This document shows positions 1 to 7,158 of a stretch of 44,819 nucleotides of DNA, one piece after another. Numbering within the stretch: the stretch's first letter is position 1; each line of letters starts with the position of its first letter. Source of the stretch: an uncultured Clostridia bacterium. GTDB lineage: Bacteria > Bacillota > Clostridia > Christensenellales > Aristaeellaceae. The notes beneath the pieces are model-generated. The model was not told the origin of the DNA. It saw nothing but the letters and a program-made list of their open reading frames with translations, and searched no databases. Position numbers and translations under genes: made by a program. The stretch covers positions 1 to 44,819 of the forward strand of contig CAKUAV010000007.1 in the NCBI GenBank assembly GCA_934636425.1. The letters are read 5' to 3'.

Positions 1-80
1 CGTGTTTAGCAGTGCTCTCTTTGCTTCCATGCTGCTTACGTCTGCCGCGCCTTGCTTCCCCCAGCTTTTTGTGAAGAGCC
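1..80 (-). repeat. Family A element, truncated by the window edge
   Basis: The window opens inside a family A element. Its right part (CGTGTTTAGCAGTGC, then GCTTCCATGCTGCT, ending CTTTTTGTGAAGAGCC) matches the reverse complement of the copies at 2131-2568 and 22666-22840 and the same-sense copy at 37600-37775. The terminal GTGAAGAGCC is one inverted end. The rest of the copy lies outside the window. Positions 81-235 hold nothing I can assign. Confidence 0.75.
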
Positions 81-235
81 ATTATTGCCCAAAGCGCTCG
101 CGGCCAGACCCTTGTCCTGCGCGGCGGCAATATACAGGCTCGATCCGGGCGCGCTTTTGCCTGCTCACGCGTTCCTCCAGCGGCTTTGTCAGGCCGAAAT
201 CATTCAGGGCTTTTCACCTGATCCGAGCTTTATGA

Positions 236-275
236 CGCACAAAAAGAGAGACGATCGCATCGCCTCTCTTTTTGT
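236..275 (-). terminator. Bidirectional-looking terminator after the symporter gene
   Basis: The arms AAAAAGAGAG and CTCTCTTTTT, extended inward by CGAT/ATCG with one mismatch, form a strong hairpin with A/T tracts on both sides. It lies just past the stop codon at 281 and would end transcription of the minus-strand symporter gene. Confidence 0.85.
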
Positions 276-280
276 ATGAA

Positions 281-1672
281 TCACTTGATAATGCCGGTCG
301 ACGTGAGGAAGAGCACGAGCATCATGACCGGCGTGACATAGCGGATCATGACGACGTACATTTTCTTGCGGCGGAACGTGCGGCCGCCCCGCTCCATCTC
401 GTCGATGATCCCGTCGGGCGTCATGATCCAGCCGATCAGTATTGTGGACAAAAGCGCGATGAACGGCATCATGACGCTGTTGCTGATGTAGTCCATCAGA
501 TCGAGCAGCTGGCCGACCGAGCCGTTGGGCAGCGGCAGTTCGAAATAGAACAGGCTGTAGCCCAGCGCGACCACGGCGGACAGCGCCAGATAGATGATCG
601 TCAGACTGAGCACGGTCTTCTTGCGCCCGGCGTGGAATATCTCCATGCAGTTGGCCACGATCGACTCCAGCACCGACACGCAGGAGGTCAGCGTGGCGAA
701 GATCGTCGTGACGAAGAAGCACAGCCCGACGACCACGCCCGCCCTGCCCATGGCGTGGAACACCTTGGGCAGCGAGACGAACATCAGGCTCGTTCCGGCG
801 CTCATGCCCTCCGTGCCGGTAAACACATACACGGCGGGAATGATCATTGCGCCCGCAATCAGCGCCACGCCCGTGTCGAAAATCTCGATCTGATTGACGG
901 CGCGGTTGAGATCGACTTCGGGCTTGACATAGGAGCCGTAGGTGATCATGATGCCCATCGACACGCTGAGCGAGAAAAAGAGCTGGCTCATGGCGTCCAG
1001 CAGAATCTGCAGAAACCGGCCGACCGTCAGCCCTTCAAAATGCGGCGTGATGTAATACAGAAGTCCCTGAAGGCCGGTGCGCAGATTGCCCGATTCGTCC
1101 ACGCGCCTGAGCGTGAGCGAATAGCCGGCGATAAAGACCACCAGCACCAGCAGCACGGGCATCATGTACTTTGACACGCGCTCAATGCCGTCCTCCACGC
1201 CGTTGTAGACGATCAGCGACGTGACCGCCATGAACAGCAGCGCAAACACCACCGGCGCAGCCGGCGACGTGATGAACGACATGAAATAGCCGTCCTGCGC
1301 CGCGTTCTCCGCCTGACCCGTGACGTAAACCAGCGCGTATTTCGTCACCCAGCCGCCGATGACCGCATAATAGGTCATTATGATCACCGGCACAAGGAAC
1401 GTCAGTATGCCCAGAAATTTCCACTTTGAACTGATTTTGGCATAGGCGCGTATGGCGCTCTCCTGCGTGCGCCGCCCGATTGCGATGTCCGACGTGAGCA
1501 GCGTAAAGCCAAACGTCAGCACCAGCGCCAGATAGACGATCAAAAACAGCCCGCCGCCGTCCTTGGCCGCCAGATAGGGAAAGCGCCACAGATTGCCGAC
1601 GCCCACGGCGCTTCCGGCCGCCGCCAGCACAAAGCCCAGCTGGCCGGAAAAGCTGCCTGCCTTTTTTTCCAT
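281..1672 (-). CDS. Sodium:neurotransmitter (SNF/NSS) family symporter
   Basis: Predicted Na+-coupled transporter of the neurotransmitter:sodium symporter family, which in bacteria imports amino acids across the cytoplasmic membrane. The N-terminus carries the family signature GVGNLWRFPY (residues 24-33) in TM1, followed by a GG-rich turn and about eleven or twelve hydrophobic segments. At 463 aa it is close to short bacterial members such as MhsT. The start at 1672 is chosen because GGGAGG lies about 8 bases upstream and the family N-terminus begins there; the frame is open further upstream but without family similarity. It is apparently monocistronic, with a terminator at 236-275. The substrate cannot be told from sequence; tryptophan, tyrosine or branched-chain amino acids are typical. 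Confidence 0.93.
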   Translation of the reverse strand: MEKKAGSFSGQLGFVLAAAGSAVGVGNLWRFPYLAAKDGGGLFLIVYLALVLTFGFTLLTSDIAIGRRTQESAIRAYAKISSKWKFLGILTFLVPVIIMTYYAVIGGWVTKYALVYVTGQAENAAQDGYFMSFITSPAAPVVFALLFMAVTSLIVYNGVEDGIERVSKYMMPVLLVLVVFIAGYSLTLRRVDESGNLRTGLQGLLYYITPHFEGLTVGRFLQILLDAMSQLFFSLSVSMGIMITYGSYVKPEVDLNRAVNQIEIFDTGVALIAGAMIIPAVYVFTGTEGMSAGTSLMFVSLPKVFHAMGRAGVVVGLCFFVTTIFATLTSCVSVLESIVANCMEIFHAGRKKTVLSLTIIYLALSAVVALGYSLFYFELPLPNGSVGQLLDLMDYISNSVMMPFIALLSTILIGWIMTPDGIIDEMERGGRTFRRKKMYVVMIRYVTPVMMLVLFLTSTGIIK

Positions 1673-1703
1673 GTTTCCATCCTCCCAGAGTGTGCTGTGT
1701 CCT

Positions 1704-1735
1704 ATCATATCACAGAGAGGCGCTTTCGTAAAGCG
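1704..1735 (-). promoter_or_regulatory. Putative sigma-A promoter of the symporter gene with overlapping palindrome
   Basis: Minus strand: TTTACG (1727-1732), 17-base spacer, TATGAT (1704-1709). The palindrome GCGCTTTCGTAAAGCGC (about 1719-1735) overlaps the -35 box and could be an operator. No known regulator motif is recognised. Confidence 0.5.
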
Positions 1736-1865
1736 CTCTTTTACAAAAGCGAGCCGCATTTCGCGAAGGGCCGCACTGCGTCCCGGACAGACAAACAAAA
1801 AAGAGCATCAGCGCCAATAACTTTGCACAAGGAGACCCCAGCTCTCATGAGCGGCAGCGCAATGC

Positions 1866-1995
1866 CCTATTCCATCTAAGCGACAGGCGCAGAACGCAAA
1901 ATACGCGATAATACATATGTGTAACGAAATATATCGGGGCTCAATGAAGAAGAAAAAAACAGCGATTGACGCGGCGGCGAAGACGGGGTTTATCG
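1866..1995 (+). mobile_element. Decayed insertion-sequence end with transposase-like reading frame remnant (copy 1)
   Basis: About 50 bases here (TAAGCGACAGGCGCAGAA ... ATAATACATATG) recur with few mismatches on the opposite strand at 15550-15606. After the shared block both copies read into a short Lys/Ala-rich stretch: here KKKTAIDAAAKTG, in the other copy EEKAAIDAAKANR. That looks like the N-terminal helix of a helix-turn-helix transposase. No intact transposase remains. Family identity is inferred only. The surrounding 1736-2130 holds no supported gene. Confidence 0.4.
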
Positions 1996-2130
1996 AGCGC
2001 TCCATAACAGCCCGGCGTCATTCGAAGCACTGCCGGCAGGCGATGGCCGATATCCATGTTTTAGCGGAGATTCGGCGTCATACAATATATGGCATATCGG
2101 CAATTTCGAATGGAGCGCGCCGAAAAAACA

Positions 2131-2568
2131 GGCTCTTCACAAAAAAGCCGGATAAAGCAGGGCGCGGCAGACGTGAACGGCAAGGAAGCAAAGATCGCAC
2201 TGCTAAACACGCCTTTTTCCTTCTTCGACCGTTCTCTCATGGCGAAGCCATGTCAGACTGTCGAAAATCCTTGGAGCGCTCGAGAAGGCCGAATTTCTCT
2301 CGAGCTTCCAATCGTGCCCGGCGGCGTATACAGTGGGTGCGGAGCGATTGAAAGCGGTGGAAAATCTCATTTTCCAGAGCAAAAATCGTTTCATTGCAAT
2401 TTTTGCGTCCGGAAGTCTGAAAGATTTCAGAGAAAACCGGCAGGGGGGGGGAGAGAGCTTGCTCCCCCGTCTGCCGGCTTGTCAAAACCTTTTTAACAGA
2501 CTCTCATGGCGATGCCATGCAATCCTGCCGCCATGGGCTTGCAGTCCCCCGAGATTCCGTGAAGAGCC
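2131..2568 (+). repeat. Family A element interrupted by a family C element
   Basis: Left end GGCTCTTCACAAAAAAGCC and right end ATTCCGTGAAGAGCC are imperfect inverted repeats. Between them the A-specific blocks GCACTGCTAAACACGC and TTCTCTCATGGCG are recognisable. The A sequence breaks at its central palindrome (2235-2253), continues after the C insertion at 2502-2520, and then follows the uninterrupted copy at 22666-22840. The flanks GAAAAAACA and GAAAAGACA are a possible 9-base target duplication with one mismatch. Confidence 0.75.
2254..2499 (-). repeat. Family C hairpin-chain element nested in a family A element
   Basis: Starts CAGACTGTCGAAAATCC and ends in a degenerate CTTGTCAAAACC...TTTTTAACAG hairpin. 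Internal modules match other C copies: CTCGAG-type hairpin, GGAAAATCTCATTTTCC hairpin, GGAGAGAGCTTGCTCCCC hairpin. The flanks are TCTCATGGCGAAGCCATGT (2235-2253) and TCTCATGGCGATGCCATGC (2502-2520), 17 of 19 identical. Each is a complete copy of the palindrome that family A elements carry once. It has no coding capacity. Confidence 0.75.
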
Positions 2569-2662
2569 AGAAAAGACAGCTTTTGCAAAGCGGGTCGGAT
2601 TTTTCGCTTTGCGTCCTGAAACGCCGCGCAGCCGATCTCGCCGCCGCTTCTCCTCGGCGCGC

Positions 2663-2703
2663 AAAAAAAACGCCTCCGCGCCCGAAAATCAGGCGCAAAG
2701 GCG
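2663..2703 (-). terminator. Rho-independent terminator after the phosphodiesterase gene
   Basis: On the minus strand, arms CGCCTTTGCGCC and GGCGCGGAGGCG pair over 12 bases (two G-U) around an 8-9 base loop, followed by eight T. It lies 18 bases beyond the stop codon at 2721. Confidence 0.9.
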
Positions 2704-2720
2704 CGGCGGACAGTTTGTTT

Positions 2721-3515
2721 TCAGAACAGAGCCTTGTCGGGCTTTATGAAGCCGGACGTTTCCACGATGTCCGGCCGAAAGCGGGCGCAGGCGTCCGAGA
2801 ACTCGTCCTCGTCGTCAATGATCCACAGTCCCACCCGTGCGCCCAGAGAGCGCGCAAGCGCCAGACGTTCATCGCTGACCGGCGGCGTATTGCACCACGC
2901 GCTCTGGCGGTTGGGATAGCGCAGCCACACGACGAGCGGGTTGTTCCTGAGCGCGGCCGCTGCGGCGCGCAGGCGATCCTCTTCCGCCGGCCCGTCATAG
3001 TGAACGACCGACTCGGGAAAGCGCGCGCTGACGGCGGCGATATAATCAGGCCGCGTGCAGGTAAAGCCCGCCAGCGCCTGCATTCCGGTTTTTTCGATCA
3101 GATCAAACAGCATTTCGGTCTGCTCGGGCGCAAAGGACTCTATGACGTTGTCCAGCTTCAGCGCCACATTCCGCTCTCGGGCAAAATTCAGCGCCTCTTC
3201 CAGCAGCGGCAGCCTTTCGCCGGTAAATTCCTCATTGAACCAGCTGCCGTACTCGTAGGCGCGCGCCTCGTCCAGCGTGAGATCGGCGATTCGACTGTCC
3301 GCAGCGCGGCCGCCGGCGCCGCGCGCGGTTCGCCCAATCGTGCGGTCGTGCAGTATGACGCAGTGATTGTCGCGCGTGAATTTGGGATCCAGCTCGATCA
3401 CGTCATAGCCGAGACAGGCGGCGTTCAAAAAGGCGACCATTGTGTTTTCAGGACATTCAGCGCTGTTGCCCCGGTGCGCCTGAAGCATAACGGGGCGGCC
3501 GTCAACGATGCGCAT
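2721..3515 (-). CDS. Glycerophosphodiester phosphodiesterase family protein
   Basis: Predicted GDPD-fold enzyme hydrolysing glycerophosphodiesters to sn-glycerol 3-phosphate and an alcohol. The N-terminal signature AHRGNSAECPENT (residues 13-25) contains the first catalytic His14. Metal ligands Glu41 and Asp43 follow in VIELDPKF, and the second His56 in ILHD. At 264 aa with no signal peptide it is a cytoplasmic UgpQ-type enzyme. The start at 3515 has GAAGAAGG about 8 bases upstream. It stands alone, with its own terminator at 2663-2703. The gene behind it (3767-5446) is separated by a truncated C element, so co-transcription is possible but not required. Confidence 0.93.
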   Translation of the reverse strand: MRIVDGRPVMLQAHRGNSAECPENTMVAFLNAACLGYDVIELDPKFTRDNHCVILHDRTIGRTARGAGGRAADSRIADLTLDEARAYEYGSWFNEEFTGERLPLLEEALNFARERNVALKLDNVIESFAPEQTEMLFDLIEKTGMQALAGFTCTRPDYIAAVSARFPESVVHYDGPAEEDRLRAAAAALRNNPLVVWLRYPNRQSAWCNTPPVSDERLALARSLGARVGLWIIDDEDEFSDACARFRPDIVETSGFIKPDKALF

Positions 3516-3634
3516 GGCAAAACCTTCTTCCGTTTAATGGGGAAGGCGGCCCTTCCTCCTGATGCCAAAATCATATCACAAACGCGCCGCCCCCGCAAGG
3601 CGTATGTTCAAATTTGCCCGCGCATTCCGCGCCT

Positions 3635-3766
3635 CAGCTTGTCAAAAAAGTCCTTGACAAGCCGGTGGGCGGGAGAGCAATCTCCCCCGCCGCTGCCGCC
3701 CCGACCAGTTTTGGCTCTGGAAAATGTGATTTTCCGCCGCTTTCAATCGCGCCCGCCGTACACGCC
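3635..3766 (+). repeat. Truncated family C element abutting the dehydratase stop codon
   Basis: Begins CAGCTTGTCAAAAAAG, with hairpin partner TTGACAAGC, then GGGCGGGAGAGC/CTCCCCCGCC, GGCTCTGGAAAATG and GCCCGCCGTACACGCC. These are in the same order as the left two-thirds of the intact copy at 38333-38592. The right end with CAGTCTG is missing, and the sequence runs directly into the stop codon of the gene at 3767. Either the element was trimmed or it supplied the present gene end. Confidence 0.7.
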
Positions 3767-5446
3767 TCACAGATAGCGCATATCGCAGCCCTCGTCGGCC
3801 TGCAAAACGTTGTCGATGAAATTGCGCACAAAGCCGCGCTCAATGTCCGGATGTTCCTTCGGGGCGACGGCTTTCAGGCGCGCCGCCATTTCCTCGTCGC
3901 TGATGTCCAGCCGCAGGAGATTTCTGTCCACGTCGATCTCGATCATGTCGCCGTCGCGCACCGCCGCAATCGGGCCGCCCGCCGCGCTCTCCGGCGCGCA
4001 GTGCAGTATGACCGTGCCGAACGCGCCGCCCGACATACGGCTGTCAGTGATGCGCACAAAGTCCTTCACGCCCTGCCGGTACAGCTTTTTCGGGATCGGC
4101 AGATAGTTGCCGAACTCCGGCATGCCCGGCGCGCCCTTGGGGCCGTAGCCGCGCAGCACGATCACCGTGTCCCACGTCATGTCGCTGTTCTCGTCCAGCA
4201 GATATTTTTCCGCCTCGGCCAGATCGTCGAACACCCTGGCCGGCCCCCTGTGCCTGAGCAGATGCGCGCTGGCCGCCGACCGCTTGACCACCGCGCCGCC
4301 CGGCGCCAGATTGCCGCGAAGCACGCTGATGCCGCCATAGGGCAGTATCGGATCGTCGAAGGGGCGAATGACGTCGCGGTTGAACGCCGCCTCCGCCGAG
4401 GCGATGTTTTCGGCCACCGTTTTGCCGCTGACCGTCATGCAGTCGCCGTGCAAAAGCGGCGCGAGCTCCTTCATCACAGCGCGCACACCGCCCGCGCGGC
4501 CAAACTCGCCCACGGGATACTGCCCGTGCGGCTTGACGTTCACCAAAAGCGGCGTTTCGTTGCTGATGCGGTCAAACGCCATAAGATCGAGCGGTATGCC
4601 CGCGCGCCGGGCGATCGCCTTCAGGTGGATCAGCAGATTCGTGCTGCCGCCGCAGGCCATGAGCACATGAATCGCGTTTTCGATCGACTTTTTTGTAATG
4701 ATATCCCGCGCGCAGACGTTTTCCTCGATCAGCCCCACGGCGCGGCGGCCGGTCATCTCGCTCACGCGCAGCATCTCCGCCGACACCGCCACGCAGGCTG
4801 CGCTCCCGGGCAGCGCCAGACCGAGCGCCTCGGTCACCGTCTGGCAGGTGTTCGCCGTGCCCATGATGGGACACGCGCCCGCCGAGCCGTACAGACAGCC
4901 CTCGTGCGCGATCACGTCGTCCATGCCGATTTCGCCCATGTTGTAGCGCGTCCAGAGCTTGAAGCTGTCCGTGCCGCAGCAGAGCGCCTCGCCCTTGTAG
5001 GAGCCGGGCAGCATCGTGCCGCCGGGCAGGAATATCGTCGGCTTGTTGGCTGAGACCGCCGCCATCAGCTGCGCCGGAATGTTCTTGTCGCAGCCGCCGA
5101 TCAGCACCACGCCGTCGAAGGGATGCCGCGCGATCAGCTCTTCCGTGGTCATGGAGAGCAGATTGCGGTAGATCAGGCTGGAGAGATCGAAGAACACCTC
5201 GCAGATCGACATGGTGTTCACCTCCAGCGGGAAGCCGCCCGCCGCCCACACGCCGCGCTTGACCGCCTCGGACAGCTGGCGGAAGTGAACATGGCCGGGG
5301 TTCGTCTCCGCCCAGGTGTTGATGACGCCCACGATCGGCTTTTCGATGTCCAGATCGGTATAGCCCATGGCCTTGAGCAGCGCGTTGCGCAGCAGCCCCT
5401 GCCGCGTGCCGCGCTTCTTCCAGACCGGCGATGTGTTGTTGTTCAC
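3767..5446 (-). CDS. IlvD/Edd family dehydratase, probably acting on a sugar acid
   Basis: Member of the dihydroxyacid/sugar-acid dehydratase family, which converts aldonates to 2-keto-3-deoxy-aldonates. Family motifs: NTWAETNPGHVHF (43-55), GGCDKNIPA (117-125), GSAGACPIMGTANT (187-200). In characterised [2Fe-2S] members three Cys bind the cluster. Cys119 and Cys192 are present, but the first position aligns with Gly51, so cluster type is uncertain. The length of 559 aa is normal. The start is GTG at 5446: its GGAGGGG is formed by the last codons of the upstream gene, and only 3 bases separate the two, so translation is probably coupled. Neighbours (aldolase, dehydrogenase, glycosidase-like protein, sugar importer) argue for sugar-acid catabolism rather than branched-chain amino-acid synthesis. 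Confidence 0.9.
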   Translation of the reverse strand: MNNNTSPVWKKRGTRQGLLRNALLKAMGYTDLDIEKPIVGVINTWAETNPGHVHFRQLSEAVKRGVWAAGGFPLEVNTMSICEVFFDLSSLIYRNLLSMTTEELIARHPFDGVVLIGGCDKNIPAQLMAAVSANKPTIFLPGGTMLPGSYKGEALCCGTDSFKLWTRYNMGEIGMDDVIAHEGCLYGSAGACPIMGTANTCQTVTEALGLALPGSAACVAVSAEMLRVSEMTGRRAVGLIEENVCARDIITKKSIENAIHVLMACGGSTNLLIHLKAIARRAGIPLDLMAFDRISNETPLLVNVKPHGQYPVGEFGRAGGVRAVMKELAPLLHGDCMTVSGKTVAENIASAEAAFNRDVIRPFDDPILPYGGISVLRGNLAPGGAVVKRSAASAHLLRHRGPARVFDDLAEAEKYLLDENSDMTWDTVIVLRGYGPKGAPGMPEFGNYLPIPKKLYRQGVKDFVRITDSRMSGGAFGTVILHCAPESAAGGPIAAVRDGDMIEIDVDRNLLRLDISDEEMAARLKAVAPKEHPDIERGFVRNFIDNVLQADEGCDMRYL

Positions 5447-5449
5447 CGC

Positions 5450-6364
5450 TTATCCCCTCCATGTAAAGTACGGCTCGATGGCCGCGTAGTGCTCTTCAAA
5501 GAGTCTGTCGTAATATTCGTCCGACACAAAGCCCGGCTCGCGGCAGAAATCGCAGGCGATGATCCCGCGCTTTGCGAGAATCCGCTTTTCGAAGGCGATG
5601 ATCATCTCGACGTTCTGGCGGATGTGGTTGAGTATGGGCAGTATCAGATTGGCGTGCGTCCAGGCCGCGCCGGCGCGGTCGCCCGCGATGTATTCGCTGT
5701 ACATCCTCAGATACAGATCGAACATCGAGCAGCCGGGCATCGCGCCGATGCCGCCGCGGTCAAAGCCCTCGATGAACTGATAGGCCGCGTTGCCGATGAA
5801 CACACCCACCTGATTGTCCGTGAGCTTGAGCAGGCTGGTGATGTACGCGCCCGCCGGCTTGCACTCGATCTTGTAGTATTTGATATTGGGACATTCCTGA
5901 AAGAGATCGGCGTAGACCTGCGCGGGAATGGCCACGCCGGTCTGCTCCGGCGCGTACTGCGCCATGACGGGAATATTGACCGCCTGCCCGACCGCCTTCA
6001 TGTGGCGATAGAGCGCGGCCTGTCCGGGCTTTAAGAAGAACGGCGGCAGCAGCATCAGATTGTCCGCGCCGATATCCTCATAGAACTTCGCGCGCTCCAC
6101 GGCCGCCTGCGTGGCGTGCTGCGTCACGGAGATGATGCTCGTGCCGCCGTATTTATGGCAGGTCTCCACGGTGAGGCGCGCCATCCTTTTCATTTCGTCG
6201 TCGGTCAGCTTGTAGTATTCGCCGGCGATGCCGAACAGCGTCACCGCCTGGCAGCCGCCCTCGATCAGCACGCGAATCAGGTTTTCAAACGAATCGTAGT
6301 CCACCAGCCCCGTCTTTGTAAACGGCGTGGCGATGATCGGGCACATTCCCTTCAGCTCGCTCAT
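5450..6364 (-). CDS. Dihydrodipicolinate synthase/N-acetylneuraminate lyase superfamily aldolase
   Basis: Class I aldolase of the DapA/NanA superfamily (304 aa, usual length about 300). Visible motifs: GIAGEYYKLT (45-54) at the carboxylate-binding loop, Tyr137 in QYAPEQTG (the place of the usual Tyr-Asn-x-Pro), and Lys165 in YYKIE as the Schiff-base lysine. In this context the likely reaction is cleavage of a 2-keto-3-deoxy sugar acid to pyruvate and an aldehyde. Lysine synthesis is unlikely because it sits between a dehydrogenase and a sugar-acid dehydratase. The start at 6364 has GAGGAGG 7-8 bases upstream. The frame is open much further upstream, but that part overlaps the dehydrogenase gene and shows no family similarity. 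Confidence 0.9.
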   Translation of the reverse strand: MSELKGMCPIIATPFTKTGLVDYDSFENLIRVLIEGGCQAVTLFGIAGEYYKLTDDEMKRMARLTVETCHKYGGTSIISVTQHATQAAVERAKFYEDIGADNLMLLPPFFLKPGQAALYRHMKAVGQAVNIPVMAQYAPEQTGVAIPAQVYADLFQECPNIKYYKIECKPAGAYITSLLKLTDNQVGVFIGNAAYQFIEGFDRGGIGAMPGCSMFDLYLRMYSEYIAGDRAGAAWTHANLILPILNHIRQNVEMIIAFEKRILAKRGIIACDFCREPGFVSDEYYDRLFEEHYAAIEPYFTWRG

Positions 6365-6378
6365 ATGCTTTTTCCTCC

Positions 6379-7155
6379 TCAGCCGTCGTAGCCGTATTTG
6401 TCCAGACTGTCGCTCATCAGGCTCGCGCCGCCGTCCATGGTCAGCACAGCGCCGGTGATCGAGCCTGCCCACGGCCCGCTCAGGAACAGCGCGGCCTGCC
6501 CGATTTCCTCCGGGCGGCACCAGCGCCTGAGCGGAATGTGGTAGTAGGTCGGTTCCTTCGCGCCCAGCCGCGCCTCGCCCGTGTCCGTCCAGCCGGGCGC
6601 GATGACATTGACGCGGATCCCGTATTTTCCGTATTCCAGCGCGGCGTGCTCCGCCATTTTGTTGAGCCCCGCCTTGAGGGAGGCGTAAACCGAGCAGAGC
6701 GGATGATGCATCCTGTAATGATTGGACGAAATCACCACGATGCTGCCGCGCGCGCCGCATTTCCTCATCAGCGCGGCGGCCTTTTGGATGCACAGATATG
6801 TGCCGCGGAAATTGACGCTGAACACCCGGTCGATCTCCTCCGCACGCATTTCCTCAAAGCGCCCCTTGACCGTCAAGCCCGCGTTGGCGACGAACACATC
6901 CAGCCGCCCGAAGAGCGCCTCGTGCCGCTCGAAAAGCGCCGCCGCTTCCTCCGGTCTGGACAAATCGGCGCGAACAATCTCGCAGCGCCGCCCCATGGCC
7001 TGAATCTCCTGCCTGACTGCCTGCGCGCGCTCCACGCTGCCGTTGCAATGGACGGTCACGTCGTAGCCCGCCTCCGCCAGCGTCAGCGCCACCGCGCGCC
7101 CGATGCCCATGCCCGCGCCCGTCACCAGCGCGGTTTTTCCTTCATTGCCGTTCAT
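6379..7155 (-). CDS. Short-chain dehydrogenase/reductase
   Basis: Classical SDR of 258 aa. It has the nucleotide-binding TGAGMGIG (12-19), NAG (91-93), catalytic Ser in VISSNH (143-144), and the Tyr157-x-x-x-Lys161 pair in YASLK. Basic residues after the second strand are not decisive, so NAD or NADP cannot be chosen. As the third enzyme of the operon it probably oxidises the imported sugar to a lactone or aldonate, or reduces a keto intermediate. The start at 7155 is preceded by GGAGGG and lies 3 bases after the stop of the upstream gene, indicating coupling. The C-terminus TMDGGASLMSD is typical of the family. Confidence 0.93.
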   Translation of the reverse strand: MNGNEGKTALVTGAGMGIGRAVALTLAEAGYDVTVHCNGSVERAQAVRQEIQAMGRRCEIVRADLSRPEEAAALFERHEALFGRLDVFVANAGLTVKGRFEEMRAEEIDRVFSVNFRGTYLCIQKAAALMRKCGARGSIVVISSNHYRMHHPLCSVYASLKAGLNKMAEHAALEYGKYGIRVNVIAPGWTDTGEARLGAKEPTYYHIPLRRWCRPEEIGQAALFLSGPWAGSITGAVLTMDGGASLMSDSLDKYGYDG

Positions 7156-7158
7156 GTC

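Noticed and set aside
2131..2568. Group IIC intron or retron at a terminator
   Set aside because: Group IIC introns do insert after terminators, but no reverse transcriptase, domain V or domain VI sequence is present and the elements are too short.
3767..6364. Branched-chain amino-acid (ilvD) and lysine (dapA) biosynthesis genes
   Set aside because: Both belong to superfamilies with many sugar-acid members. Coupling to a dehydrogenase, a glycosidase-like protein and a sugar importer, and the absence of other amino-acid pathway genes, favour catabolism.
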